Shown here: one piece after another, positions 1 to 9,313 of the stretch
Layout of the letters: every line of letters begins with the position of its first letter
Numbering within the stretch: the stretch's first letter is position 1
Assembly (NCBI RefSeq): GCF_023015615.1
Contig: NZ_JALKAJ010000004.1
Span: forward strand, 1 to 64,000
Reading direction: 5' to 3'
Length of the DNA stretch: 64,000 nt
DNA from: Qipengyuania sp. S6317L1
Lineage (GTDB): Bacteria > Pseudomonadota > Alphaproteobacteria > Sphingomonadales > Sphingomonadaceae
Made by a program: the position numbers and the translations under genes
The notes under the pieces: generated by a model
The model's input: only the letters and a program-made list of their open reading frames with translations
Told to the model about the DNA's origin: nothing
Databases searched by the model: none

Positions 1-959
1 TTGTGCGCGAGCCATGGCCCCGGCGTGCAATCGCCAATCGCCCACAGGCCATCCGACTTGGTGCGGCCATATTCGTCAATCTGGATAAAGCCCTTGTCCA
101 TCTCGGCAAGATCGTCGAGGCCGATATCTTCGGTGTTGGGCACGATGCCAATCGCGGTGATCACGTGGCTGAACTCGGTGGTTTCGGTATTGCCGTCCTT
201 GTCCTTGATCGTCGCCGTCACGCTCTTGTCGCCAACCTTCAGGTCTTCGACCCCTGCCCCGGTCATAATCGCAATGCCTTGCTTGGTCAGGCTCTTTTCA
301 AGGAAGGTCGATACGTCTGCATCTTCCACCGGCACGATCCGGTCGAGCATCTCGACCACGGTCACATCAACGCCAATGTCGTTGTAGAAGCTGGCAAATT
401 CGATCCCGATTGCGCCTGATCCGATCACCAGAAGTTTGGTCGGTTTTTCGGGCGGGGTCATCGCATGGCGATAGGTCCAAACGCGCTTCCCGTCTGCGGG
501 CGCAAAAGGCAGATCGCGTGCACGCGCACCGGTGGCGACGATGATATGCTTGGCGGTGAGTTCTTCCTCGCCCTTATCGCTTGTCACCGTGAGCGAGGTT
601 GGACCCGACAGCCGCCCCTCGCCCATGTGGACGGTGATTTTGTTCTTCTTCATCAAATGGGTGACGCCCTGATTAAGCTGTTTGGCAACGCCGCGCGAAC
701 GTTTCACAATCGCTTCCAGATCAGCCTCGATCTCGCCAGCGACTTTGAGACCATAATCGCTTGCATGGTTCATCTGGTGAAAGACTTCCGCGCTGCGCAG
801 CATCGCCTTGGTCGGAATACAGCCCCAGTTGAGGCAGATGCCTCCAAGCAGTTCACGCTCCACAATCGCGGTCTTCAATCCCAATTGCGAGGCACGAATG
901 GCCGCCACATAGCCACCAGGGCCAGAGCCCAGCACAATCACGTCGTAAGCTTTTGACAT
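1..959 (-). CDS. lpdA: dihydrolipoyl dehydrogenase (E3), C-terminus cut by window edge
   Basis: Flavoprotein that reoxidises the lipoyl groups of 2-oxoacid dehydrogenase complexes, passing electrons to NAD+. Reading the minus strand from ATG at 959 gives MSKAYDVIVLGSGPGGYVAA, an N-terminal FAD-binding Rossmann motif, then the redox-active disulfide in GGICLNWGC (Cys42 and Cys47). A second nucleotide-binding motif VIGSGAIGIEF follows, then the late AIGDCT motif that contacts FAD. About 319 of the usual ~465 residues are inside the window and the dimerisation domain lies to the left. There is no stop within the visible frame, so the gene appears intact. It is a core metabolic gene and anchors the left end of the window to the chromosome. 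Family assignment is very secure; which 2-oxoacid complex it serves cannot be told here. Confidence 0.95.
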   Translation of the reverse strand, partial: MSKAYDVIVLGSGPGGYVAAIRASQLGLKTAIVERELLGGICLNWGCIPTKAMLRSAEVFHQMNHASDYGLKVAGEIEADLEAIVKRSRGVAKQLNQGVTHLMKKNKITVHMGEGRLSGPTSLTVTSDKGEEELTAKHIIVATGARARDLPFAPADGKRVWTYRHAMTPPEKPTKLLVIGSGAIGIEFASFYNDIGVDVTVVEMLDRIVPVEDADVSTFLEKSLTKQGIAIMTGAGVEDLKVGDKSVTATIKDKDGNTETTEFSHVITAIGIVPNTEDIGLDDLAEMDKGFIQIDEYGRTKSDGLWAIGDCTPGPWLAH

Positions 960-1448
960 TGCTTAGTTACCTTCCACTTTTGAGACACTTGAGACACTTG
1001 AGACACTGTCCAAGGGCCGAAAACCTGTGGGCCCGACAATGATGTCAATCTCACAGGCTCTTGAGAGAAACGGGCGGGGTATCATCGCCGCACCACTCGC
1101 ATGTATTCACCTGTGTAGGACAGCGCCCAGGCAGGACCCGAGCAGGACCAATGCGGCCATGAGCCGGAAATGTACGGTTAGCTCAACTGCGATAATGAAT
1201 GGGTTTGCGAGAGGGATCGCTCTTGGCGCGGCGCATGGGTCCTGTGCGATGGCTTTGCGCGCCGTTTGGGCCGATCAAATCACACCCAGCCCATTTTTCG
1301 CAAGCCAGAACCGATTTCACGGCCTATAGGGGCAGCTCGCACGCAAATCAGACTGCTTCGGCACTCAATATGCGAAGAGCGCCTCCCGCCATTCGCGCGA
1401 GCAGCTTGCGCCCCATCCTATACCCTCTTCCCATCACAGGCCGACGCA
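960..1448. other. intergenic region between divergent lpdA and DEAD-box gene
   Basis: About 490 bp with divergent genes on both sides, so it must hold both promoters. Apart from the 9-bp tandem repeat near lpdA I see no convincing gene; the short open frames lack ribosome sites and family resemblance. The long leader upstream of the helicase would fit the long 5' untranslated regions of cold-induced DEAD-box helicase genes, but no specific RNA structure was identified. Confidence 0.5.
980..1006. repeat. three tandem copies of TTGAGACAC
   Basis: Three perfect, directly adjacent 9-bp units (980-988, 989-997, 998-1006) lie about 20 bp upstream of the lpdA start. The position suits a small regulatory or slippage-prone element in the lpdA leader, but no known binding site was recognised. 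Confidence 0.85.
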
Positions 1449-3236
1449 ATGAATTTCCCAACCCTTCCCTCCAGCCTTCAGGCTGCTCTTTCCGAACGCG
1501 GATATGCGTCAGCCACGCCTGTCCAGGCCGAGGTCATGCAGCCCGAGGCATCCGGCCGCGACCTGCTCGTCTCCGCGCAGACCGGTTCAGGCAAAACAAT
1601 TGCCTTTGGTCTGGCCATGGCCGAGCAATTGCTTGAACAAAGCGATACCATCGCCTTTTCGGTAAGGCCGCTTGCCCTGATCATCGCGCCTACGCGCGAA
1701 CTTGCCTTGCAGGTAAGCCGCGAATTGGCCTGGCTTTATGACAAGACCGGTGCGCGGATCGCGACCTGTGTTGGCGGCATGAACCCGCAGGCAGAGCGCA
1801 AAGTGCTGAGATCGGGCGCCACCATTGTGGTCGGCACACCGGGCAGGTTGCGTGACCACCTTGAACGCGGCGCACTGGACCTGTCGGAACTGAAAGCTGT
1901 CGTGCTCGACGAAGCGGACGAGATGCTCGATATGGGCTTTCGCGAGGAGCTTGAGGAAATCCTCGATGCAACGCCCGATAGCCGCCGCACCCTGCTTTTC
2001 TCTGCCACCATGCCCCGCCCTATCGAAGCGCTCGCCAAGCGTTACCAGCGCGGCGCGCTTCGCATTGCCACGATCAGCGAGGGCCGCGGCCATAACGATA
2101 TTTCCTATCAGGCTGTGACCGTGTCGCCGCCCGAAGTAGAAAACGCAGTCGTCAATCTCCTGCGCTATCATGAAGCGGAAACGGCGATCCTGTTTTGCGC
2201 AACACGCGAGAAAGTCCGCCATTTGCACGCAACCTTGCAGGAGCGCGGTTTTGCCGTCGTCGCCCTGTCGGGTGAACATTCGCAATCCGAACGCAATCAG
2301 GCGTTGCAAGCGCTGCGGGATCGCCGTGCGCGCGTGTGCGTGGCCACCGATGTTGCCGCGCGTGGAATCGATTTGCCGACGCTCAGCCTTGTCGTCCACG
2401 TCGAAATACCGCGCGATGCGGAAACCTTGCAGCACCGTTCGGGGCGCACCGGCCGGGCCGGAAAGAAGGGCACGGCGGTCCTGATCGTTCCGTTCTCACG
2501 GCGCAGGCGCGTGGAATCGATGCTTCGCCGTGCAAAGATCAATGCCGATTGGACAGACGCACCAGACCGCAAGGCTATCAAAGCCAAGGACCGGGAACGC
2601 CTTCTGGAAAAGCTGCTCGCCCCTGTCGAAGTGGATGAGGGTGACACGGAATTGGCCGAGCGCCTTCTTGCAGAGCGTACACCGAACGAAATCGCCGCTA
2701 TGCTTGTACAGGCCCACCGCGCATCCCTGCCCGAACCCGAAGACCTCATCGCCAATACGTCAGAGGCACGCCGCGACGCGCAAAAGGAACGGCATCGCGC
2801 AGGCTTTGAAGATACGGTCTGGTTTCGCATGGCGCTGGGCCGTCGCCAGAATGCCGATCCCCGCTGGATCCTACCGCTGCTGTGTCGCCGGGGGCATATC
2901 ACCCGCAATGAAGTTGGTGCGATCCGCATCGGCCCCGATGAGACGTATTTCCAGATCCCTCGCCAAATTGCCGATAAATTTGCAGACGCTGCCGCGCGGA
3001 CAGTTCCGAGCGACGCAGATGAGGACCCGGTCGTGATCGAAAGGTCGCAAACGGGCCCTCGCGATGCAGCCAAAGGCAACCGCAAGCGACACCGCGGCGA
3101 CGGCCCTTCCGACGGGCCGCGCGTGAAGGCGAAGCCAAAATCCAGAAAGTTCGACAAATTCGCAAAGGCGAAAGGGAAAGGTGACGGGAACTTCGGCAAA
3201 CCCCCTAAAGATGCGCGAAAGAAAAAACGCACCTGA
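1449..3236 (+). CDS. DEAD-box ATP-dependent RNA helicase with DbpA-like RNA-binding domain
   Basis: ATP-dependent RNA helicase, probably for ribosome assembly or RNA turnover. The 595-residue product has the superfamily 2 motifs in order: AQTGSGKT (43-50), PTRELA (81-86), TPGR, DEAD (about 154), SAT (about 185) and HRSGRTGRAG (about 329-338). Residues about 455-517 resemble the DbpA/CsdA RNA-binding domain, followed by a very basic Lys/Arg-rich tail. The start at 1449 is preferred over the upstream in-frame ATG at 1266 because the helicase fold begins right after it (MNFPTLPSSL) and the upstream 61 codons look noncoding. The modest AGG upstream is a weak ribosome site. It is the last core-type gene before the accessory region. 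DeaD/CsdA family is likely, but the exact orthologue is uncertain. Confidence 0.9.
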   Translation: MNFPTLPSSLQAALSERGYASATPVQAEVMQPEASGRDLLVSAQTGSGKTIAFGLAMAEQLLEQSDTIAFSVRPLALIIAPTRELALQVSRELAWLYDKTGARIATCVGGMNPQAERKVLRSGATIVVGTPGRLRDHLERGALDLSELKAVVLDEADEMLDMGFREELEEILDATPDSRRTLLFSATMPRPIEALAKRYQRGALRIATISEGRGHNDISYQAVTVSPPEVENAVVNLLRYHEAETAILFCATREKVRHLHATLQERGFAVVALSGEHSQSERNQALQALRDRRARVCVATDVAARGIDLPTLSLVVHVEIPRDAETLQHRSGRTGRAGKKGTAVLIVPFSRRRRVESMLRRAKINADWTDAPDRKAIKAKDRERLLEKLLAPVEVDEGDTELAERLLAERTPNEIAAMLVQAHRASLPEPEDLIANTSEARRDAQKERHRAGFEDTVWFRMALGRRQNADPRWILPLLCRRGHITRNEVGAIRIGPDETYFQIPRQIADKFADAAARTVPSDADEDPVVIERSQTGPRDAAKGNRKRHRGDGPSDGPRVKAKPKSRKFDKFAKAKGKGDGNFGKPPKDARKKKRT

Positions 3237-3257
3237 CCCGGTCATGTGTCCGAAAGT

Positions 3258-3274
3258 TGGTAGCGGAGGAGGGA
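3258..3274 (-). other. possible attachment-site remnant resembling a tRNA 3' end
   Basis: Read on the minus strand this is TCCCTCCTCCGCTACCA, which has the form of the end of a T-stem, an acceptor 3' strand, a discriminator A and CCA. No complete tRNA surrounds it. Integrative elements that recombine into the 3' end of a tRNA gene leave exactly such a fragment at their far end. This is inference; the matching intact tRNA would have to lie outside the window. Confidence 0.3.
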
Positions 3275-3333
3275 ACGAGAAGGAGTGCATAAGCCCCTGA
3301 TAAACAAAGACCCTTTATTTCTCCGTCCCGAAA

Positions 3334-3368
3334 ATACCCCCAGCGATACCCCCAACCACCGGTGGTTG
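3334..3368. repeat. direct repeats ATACCCCCARC overlapping a 16-bp palindrome
   Basis: Two near-identical 11-bp units lie at 3334-3344 and 3346-3356, one base apart (12-bp period). The second overlaps a perfect 16-bp palindrome CAACCACCGGTGGTTG (3353-3368). Repeats of this sort next to a tRNA-like end could be integrase arm-type sites. The function is not established. Confidence 0.6.
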
Positions 3369-3697
3369 CGGTAACCAGTTCATCCTCCGCGACGAACCGA
3401 TTCCCTAGTATAAATTGGCCGGCATCTCACCTTCATTACGGCAGGGCTCCTGCCCCTTGATGGACCGTCCACCATGTCAAAACTCGGCAGAAGAACCGAT
3501 GTTTCCCACGCGCGGATGCCAGACCGCGAGCTAAACAATTTCAGCCAGCGCCGAGCATGCCTGTCTTGGTCCCATGGTGCTTTGAGTGACCTCGCTGAAC
3601 CACACTGAACACTGAAGTACTGGCCGCGATAGTCGCGAAGCGCACTTCGTGCAGTGGAATTTATCTCGATTGTCGGGTCACCGACTTCGCTAGCGCC

Positions 3698-4339
3698 TCA
3701 TGGCTCGCGGAACGCATCACCCCTGTGATGTTCCGTCCCCTCTTCATCGTGCTTATCCATATGCGCGTCTCGCAGGATATCGATGCCGCCGTAAAGAGCG
3801 ATCCCCGCAACGGCGACACCGACAACAAGATCGGGCCAGTTCGAGCCTGTCAGCATGACAATGATCCCTGCCAGAATAATGCCACCGTTGGCGACGAAGT
3901 CGTTAAAGCTGAAGGTTGTTGCAGCGCGTAAGTTGACGTCCTTTTGCTGCAGCTTCTGAAGCAGGCGAAGGCAAACTAGGTTCACCACCGCAGCAACCGC
4001 GGCCATGGCCATCATCATGATGCCGCCCGGTTCCGATCCCTCCACAAAACGTCGGATAGCATCGGCGATCACGCCTCCTGCGAGCACGAGAAGAAGAATG
4101 CCTGACAAGCGCGCGGCGTTTCTTTTCCATGTGCGTGTTCGTGTAAGCGCGAGGAGGCTCAGGACGTAGACGAGGGCGTCAGAGGAGTTGTCCAGTCCAT
4201 TGGCGATGAGGGCGTTCGAGTCGGCGAAATAGCCGAAAATAAAGAAGCCTACGGCCAGCGCGACATTGAGCCAGAGAACGACCCATAGCGTTCTTCGCTT
4301 GTCTGCGGTTTCAAGATGCAGCTCGCCTTCGCCGCTCAT
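3698..4339 (-). CDS. short cation diffusion facilitator (CDF) family transporter
   Basis: Inner-membrane metal efflux protein of 213 residues with about six membrane segments and a His/Glu/Asp-rich tail. It lacks the ~90-residue cytosolic C-terminal domain of ordinary CDF proteins such as CzcD. The metal-site positions in helices 2 and 5 read D50-x3-D54 and N146-D147-x3-N151, where canonical zinc CDFs have His-x3-Asp pairs, so the metal preference may differ. It is last in the minus-strand series led by a second, similar short CDF at 11411-12049, with about 70 bp separating it from the preceding gene. Presumably it passes cytoplasmic divalent metal to the CzcCBA pump. The CDF assignment is good; the substrate is unknown. 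Confidence 0.8.
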   Translation of the reverse strand: MSGEGELHLETADKRRTLWVVLWLNVALAVGFFIFGYFADSNALIANGLDNSSDALVYVLSLLALTRTRTWKRNAARLSGILLLVLAGGVIADAIRRFVEGSEPGGIMMMAMAAVAAVVNLVCLRLLQKLQQKDVNLRAATTFSFNDFVANGGIILAGIIVMLTGSNWPDLVVGVAVAGIALYGGIDILRDAHMDKHDEEGTEHHRGDAFREP

Positions 4340-4412
4340 TCCGAACCTCCTAAATCGTACTCCCCAACCTCAGTCTCACACGTGCAAGCCGGTAGCGGTG
4401 AGCAATTTTCAA

Positions 4413-4835
4413 TCAATGCCCGCTCTGCCCTTTGGGCGCTTTGAGCGACGTGGCCGGGCAGCGATGGAAAATACGCGCCACACCGCGATAATTGCGCGTG
4501 ACCAACCGCTCGGAACTGCGCTCTTCGATGGTGAGATGACGAACCCTCATCGGCCGTTCGTGCCCTGCGAATGGCATATGCGCGTGGGTATAGGCGATTG
4601 CATCGCCCTCATCCCGCCAGATACGCAGGGCAGCAGGCGCTCCGTCCGGAAGCTGCACTTCTGCGTAATAGCCATCTGCAAAGAATACCCATGCCGGACC
4701 GGATTCGCACGACGCCGTTTCCCCTAGGCTCCAGACTCCGGCGAGAGGCGCTGGCGTGACATCGTTTTGTGCCAAGGCCGGACCGACCATCATGCCAGGG
4801 CCGGCGAGCGCTACTGCTATCTTGAATTTTCTCAT
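4413..4835 (-). CDS. small exported protein of unknown function
   Basis: A 140-residue protein starting with a signal peptide (MRKFKIAVALAGPGMMVGPALAQ, cleavage probably after ALA). The mature part includes ASCESGPAWVFFADGYYAE and ends with a basic, Ser/Lys/His-containing tail. Two cysteines (CESG and HRCP) could form a disulfide. I do not recognise a family. It lies 35 bp downstream of czcA on the same strand and is followed by the short CDF gene, so it is probably co-expressed and acts in the periplasm in metal handling. That role is inferred from position only. Confidence 0.65.
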   Translation of the reverse strand: MRKFKIAVALAGPGMMVGPALAQNDVTPAPLAGVWSLGETASCESGPAWVFFADGYYAEVQLPDGAPAALRIWRDEGDAIAYTHAHMPFAGHERPMRVRHLTIEERSSERLVTRNYRGVARIFHRCPATSLKAPKGQSGH

Positions 4836-4870
4836 CTTTTTTCACCTTCAATCCAACTTCTCGCCTTGCG

Positions 4871-7800
4871 TCACGTTTCTTGCAGCGGACGAGACGGCGC
4901 TTCGATGGTCTCGCCATCATCCGGAGCGGCTGCTTGCTGCAATGTCTTCCTAAAGATCAGGCTGACAATGGCGGGTAGAACGAACAGCGTCAGCGCGGTT
5001 GCGGTAATCAAGCCGCCGATCACCACGGTAGCGAGCGGTCGCTGCACTTCGGCTCCAGTCCCGGTGGCCAGTGCCATGGGGACGAAACCAAGCGACGCGA
5101 CGAGCGCTGTCATCAGGACCGGGCGAAGACGCGCCAGGGCACCATCGACGATCGCATCGCTCAGCTCCAGCCCCCGCTCCAAACGTTGTTTGATGGCAGT
5201 GATCATCACGAGGCCATTGAGCGTGGCCACGCCGGACAAAGCGATGAAGCCCACGGCTGAGGAAATCGAGAACGGCATGCCGCGAAGCGCGAGGAAAAAC
5301 ACACCGCCGGCCAAAGCCAGCGGGATCGCGCTGAACACCGCCAAGGCTGACGTCCAACTCCCCACTGCCGCATAGAGGAGCAAAAGGATCACCGCGAAAG
5401 CGAGCGGAACCACGATGAAGAGGCGTTGCTGTGCCTGCTGCAGGTTCTGGTATTGCCCGCCCCATTCGATGAACGAGGCCGACGGCAGATCGACGTTTGC
5501 CGCCACTTCCGCCTGGGCCTCGTTGACGAAGGAACCGAGGTCGCGTTCGCGCACATTGGCGGAAACGATTACCAATCTGCGGCCCTGCTCTCGCCGAACT
5601 TCCGCGAGACCGTCAACCACCTCGAAGTCTGCAACCGCGCGCAATGGAACGCTGTCTCCATTCGGGAGTGCGATCGGCAAGGTTCCGAGCTGATCGAAAT
5701 CGTTGCGATCGGCATCGGACAACCGAACCACGATATCGAACCGGCGGTCACCCTCGAACACCAGTCCGGCTTCACGGCCACCAAGCGCCACAGCCACCGA
5801 CTGCGCCACATCTTCTACCGTCAGTCCGTATCGGCCGATTGTCGCTCGGTCGAACGCGATGTCGAGCGTTGGGAAACCCGAGACCTGCTGAACCTTCACG
5901 TCGGCTGCGCCCTCTATACCATTAAGGATCGCCGCAACTTCGTTGGCCGAAGACGTCATGGCGGTGAGATCGTCACCATAAAGTTTCACGGCGACATCAC
6001 CGCGCACACCGGCGATCAGTTCGTTGAAGCGCAGTTCGATCGGTTGGCTGAATTCGTAGAGATTGCCGACGAGGTCGCCGAGCGCTTCTTCCATCTCGCT
6101 AACGAGATCATCCTTGGAAAGCGAGGGGTCTGGCCACTCGTTTCTCGGCTTGAGGATGACATAGGCGTCCGAGATATTCGGCGGCATCGGATCGGTCGCG
6201 ACTTCGGCCGTCCCGGTCCGGGAGAAGACCAGTTCGACCTGCGGAAACTGCTTGAGACGGCCTTCGACCTGCTTTTGCATATCGAGTGAACGCTCGAGCG
6301 GGGTTGAAGGTATACGCAGCGATTGAACCGCCAAATCCCTCTCATCGAGCTGCGGCGTGAACTCACTCCCCAGAAAGGTGAAGACCAGCGCCGCGAGTGC
6401 AAATACTCCTACACCCGTCCCGATTACCGGCCACGGGCGAGCGAGCGCCTTGCGTAGCAGGGGCCCATAGCGCTCTTTGGCCAAGCGGATCGGCTTCATT
6501 TCCGTCTCGCTCACCTTTTTATTCAGCAAAAGTGCAATCATTGCCGGCACAAAGGTGAGCGAGAGGATGAAGGCCGATGCCAGCGCGAGCATCACGGTGA
6601 TGGCCATGGGCGAAAAGGTCTTGCCTTCGACCCCGCTGAAGGTGAGCAAGGGGGCGAAGACAAGCAGGATGATCGCTTGCCCATAGACCGTCGGTTTGAT
6701 CATTTCCTGTGCGGCAAGGCGTGTCTCGACGAGCCGCTCCGACAGGGTTAGCAGACGGCCCTCATGCTCCTGCCTGGCGGCAAGACGGGCGATACTGTTC
6801 TCAACGATGATGACGGCGCCATCGACGATCAGCCCGAAATCGAGCGCGCCAAGGCTCATCAGATTGCCCGATACGCCCAGCCGGTTCATGCCAATGGCTG
6901 CCATCAGCATAGAAAGCGGGATCACCAGTGCGGCTATGATCGCGGCACGAATATTGCCGAGCAGCAGAAACAGGATCACGATGACCAGCAGCGCACCCTC
7001 GGTCAGGTTGTTGCGCACAGTCCTGATCGTCGCGTCCACCAGAGTGGAGCGATTGTAGACGATTTCCACCGTCACTCCTAAGGGCAGCGACCCGCGCACT
7101 TCTTCCAGTCGCTCGGCGGCACCGGCGGCGACCGTGCGGCTATTTTCGCCCGCGCGCATCAACACTGTGCCGATGACTGCCTCTTCACCGTTGAGCGAAC
7201 CTGCGCCTGTTCGCAGATCACCGCCCACTTCAACCGTGGCAATATCGGCCACGCGAATGGGAATGCCCTCGCGTGTCGCGACAACGGCCTGTTTGATATC
7301 TTCAACGGTACCCAGCCGTGCATCGACCCGGGCGAGCAAGGCCTCCCCTGCGCGCTCGACGAAGTTCGCACCTTCGGCTTGGTTCGCGGCTTCAAGCGCC
7401 GTGATGACCTGCTCGATTGAAACGTCGTAGCCCGCGAGGCGATCTGGATCGGGCTGCACAAGATACTGTTTTACGTAGCCACCAATCGTATCGACGCCCG
7501 CAACTCCATCGGCCGATCGCATGAGCGGAGCTACAATCCAGTCCTGAACAGTACGCAGGTATGCCGCTCTCGCCACCTCGGTATCCAGCACCTCACCGTC
7601 ATCGGTGACGAAGCTTCCATCGGGTTGCCATCCCATCGGTCCGCCGCTCGGCGTATCGTTGCCGTAGGCCCCATCGAACTCGACGGTGTACATCAGGACT
7701 TCACCGAGCCCGGTGGAGATTGGCCCCATCGAAGGTTCGGCACCCTCAGGCAGCGAGGCGGCAAGTGTAGCAAGCCTTTCTTCCACCTGCGTCCGCGCGA

Positions 7801-8167
7801 AATAGAGGTCGGTGCCCTCCTCGAAAATCGCGGTTACCTGGCTGAACCCGTTGCGAGAGATCGAGCGGGTCATCTCCAGCCCTTCGATACCCGCCATGCC
7901 GGTTTCGACCGGGAAGGTAACCTGCGTTTCGATTTGCGAGGGAGAGAGTGCCGGAGCCTCGGTGTTGATCTGCACTTGCACATTGGTGATGTCGGGCACC
8001 GCATCGATCGGCAGACGCGCGAGGTTGAATGCACCCCAGATCGCGACGCCGAGAGCGATAACCACAACTGCCCAACGGTAGCGAACCGACAGATCGAGGA
8101 TAGAACCGATCATTCCTGATCGGTGCTGCTGGTCGGGCGCGAGCGGAGAAGGACTATCAATGGCCAT
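4871..8167 (-). CDS. czcA: CzcA-type heavy-metal RND efflux pump (divalent cations)
   Basis: Inner-membrane proton-driven pump of a tripartite CzcCBA complex that expels divalent metals (Zn, Co, Cd or Ni). It has 1098 residues, slightly longer than the usual ~1040-1060, because of an insert after EVLMYTVEF near residue 165. The start lies just before the first membrane helix, and about 12 helices with two large periplasmic loops follow. The helix-4 signature DFGLIVDGAVIIVEN (about residues 441-455) is the divalent-cation (HME1, CzcA) type, unlike the CusA type of the second RND pump here. It starts 11 bp before the end of czcB, so the two are translationally linked. The exact metal cannot be read from the sequence. 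Confidence 0.93.
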   Translation of the reverse strand: MAIDSPSPLAPDQQHRSGMIGSILDLSVRYRWAVVVIALGVAIWGAFNLARLPIDAVPDITNVQVQINTEAPALSPSQIETQVTFPVETGMAGIEGLEMTRSISRNGFSQVTAIFEEGTDLYFARTQVEERLATLAASLPEGAEPSMGPISTGLGEVLMYTVEFDGAYGNDTPSGGPMGWQPDGSFVTDDGEVLDTEVARAAYLRTVQDWIVAPLMRSADGVAGVDTIGGYVKQYLVQPDPDRLAGYDVSIEQVITALEAANQAEGANFVERAGEALLARVDARLGTVEDIKQAVVATREGIPIRVADIATVEVGGDLRTGAGSLNGEEAVIGTVLMRAGENSRTVAAGAAERLEEVRGSLPLGVTVEIVYNRSTLVDATIRTVRNNLTEGALLVIVILFLLLGNIRAAIIAALVIPLSMLMAAIGMNRLGVSGNLMSLGALDFGLIVDGAVIIVENSIARLAARQEHEGRLLTLSERLVETRLAAQEMIKPTVYGQAIILLVFAPLLTFSGVEGKTFSPMAITVMLALASAFILSLTFVPAMIALLLNKKVSETEMKPIRLAKERYGPLLRKALARPWPVIGTGVGVFALAALVFTFLGSEFTPQLDERDLAVQSLRIPSTPLERSLDMQKQVEGRLKQFPQVELVFSRTGTAEVATDPMPPNISDAYVILKPRNEWPDPSLSKDDLVSEMEEALGDLVGNLYEFSQPIELRFNELIAGVRGDVAVKLYGDDLTAMTSSANEVAAILNGIEGAADVKVQQVSGFPTLDIAFDRATIGRYGLTVEDVAQSVAVALGGREAGLVFEGDRRFDIVVRLSDADRNDFDQLGTLPIALPNGDSVPLRAVADFEVVDGLAEVRREQGRRLVIVSANVRERDLGSFVNEAQAEVAANVDLPSASFIEWGGQYQNLQQAQQRLFIVVPLAFAVILLLLYAAVGSWTSALAVFSAIPLALAGGVFFLALRGMPFSISSAVGFIALSGVATLNGLVMITAIKQRLERGLELSDAIVDGALARLRPVLMTALVASLGFVPMALATGTGAEVQRPLATVVIGGLITATALTLFVLPAIVSLIFRKTLQQAAAPDDGETIEAPSRPLQET

Positions 8168-9302
8168 GCTCGGCTTCCTCCTTTCCGAGTTCGGCCTTCA
8201 AGAGGAATGCGTTCCGAGTGGCGATCCTCTGACCCTCTCGCAGGCCCGACCTTATCTGGATACGCCCCGCTGACCTTGCCCCGGTCGTCACCGGCATTGC
8301 CTGGAATCCGCTTGCCATGCGAACGAAGACGACCTGGCGGCCTTCGACCATCTGCACAGCCTCTTCCGGAACGGAAATCGCGGCAACATCGGCCTCATCC
8401 GACGGTCGGATCCGGGCTTGCAAGAACGCGCCCGGACGCAGTTCCGGCACCCCTCCCCGCAGCGCAATGATAGCGGTAGCGCTGCGGCTCTCCGGATCGA
8501 GTGCGGGTGTTACCGAACGCACGCGCCCTCCGATCTCGCGGCCCTGCCCCAATTCGAGCGTGGCCTCATCGCCAGGACTGATCCTTGCCGCATCATTGGC
8601 GGGTAGCGCCACTTGCACCTGCAACCCACTGGCATTGACGACCTGAAACAGCTCATCGCCAGCAGAGACATAGGCTCCGAGCACGATTTGGGCGCTTGTG
8701 ACCTGGCCGGAAATCGGACTGGTCACGGCAAGCGAGCGTCCGTTGCCACCAACGCCTGCGGCGGCGGCAGCCGCCTGCGCCCGCGACAATTCTGCTCGCG
8801 CGACCTGGAGGTTGGCCTGCGCAGCTTCGAGATCCTGCCGCGCCGTCACATTCGCTTCGAACAGCCGGCGCTCACGGTCATAGAGCGCTGACAATTCACC
8901 CACGCGCGCTCGTGCTGCCGCGACTTGCGATGCAAGAGCGGCGGCATCGGCACTCTCGATACTCGCGATCGTCTCGCCCTTACGGACATAGTCGCCAAGC
9001 GTCTTGTTGACGCTGCGAACAACTCCGGATGCACGCGCGTCGATCCGCGCGCTCGCGTTCGGAGCGGCGGCAACGGTCGCCGGGAACACCAACTCGGTGG
9101 CGGAGCCTGCCTCGACCGTCTCGATATCGATCGACGAGGCTTCGATCTGCTGGTCGCTGATCGGCACGATCCCTTCTGGGGCATCGGCAACCTCGCTGTG
9201 CTCGTCTTCGGAATGGTCCTCGGAATCATTAGGCCAGAAGGCCCAAATGGCGGCAGTCGCGAGAAGAACGACCGCGACGGCTATGAGAATGTTACGTTTC
9301 AT
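8157..9302 (-). CDS. czcB: CzcB-type periplasmic adaptor (membrane fusion protein)
   Basis: Links the inner-membrane pump CzcA to the outer-membrane channel CzcC. The 381-residue product has an N-terminal anchor (MKRNILIAVAVVLLATAAIW) followed by an acidic His stretch (SEDHSEDEHSE) that may bind metal. Next come a barrel-sandwich region, an alpha-hairpin rich in Ala/Arg/Glu (about 120-190) and beta-barrel domains, ending in EEAEHGH. The ATG at 9302 is preceded by GTGAGG. A GTG at 9317 overlapping the czcC stop (GTGA) is a possible alternative that adds five residues. The family is secure. Confidence 0.9.
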   Translation of the reverse strand: MKRNILIAVAVVLLATAAIWAFWPNDSEDHSEDEHSEVADAPEGIVPISDQQIEASSIDIETVEAGSATELVFPATVAAAPNASARIDARASGVVRSVNKTLGDYVRKGETIASIESADAAALASQVAAARARVGELSALYDRERRLFEANVTARQDLEAAQANLQVARAELSRAQAAAAAAGVGGNGRSLAVTSPISGQVTSAQIVLGAYVSAGDELFQVVNASGLQVQVALPANDAARISPGDEATLELGQGREIGGRVRSVTPALDPESRSATAIIALRGGVPELRPGAFLQARIRPSDEADVAAISVPEEAVQMVEGRQVVFVRMASGFQAMPVTTGARSAGRIQIRSGLREGQRIATRNAFLLKAELGKEEAEHGH

Positions 9303-9313
9303 GGGAATGGACC

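Larger units (their letters stand above)
3237..3697. other. junction between core genes and accessory island, no gene seen
   Basis: About 460 bp separate the helicase from the first metal-resistance gene, with no convincing coding frame. Three structures stand out. A 17-nt stretch at 3258-3274 resembles the 3' end of a tRNA. Two direct repeats of ATACCCCCARC lie at 3334-3344 and 3346-3356. A 16-bp perfect palindrome lies at 3353-3368. The change from core metabolism to metal resistance and conjugation happens across this gap, so I infer it may be an element boundary. Confidence 0.5.

Noticed and set aside
1587-2435. 282-codon minus-strand frame inside the DEAD-box gene
   Set aside because: The plus strand here encodes all helicase motifs; the antisense frame has no family features.
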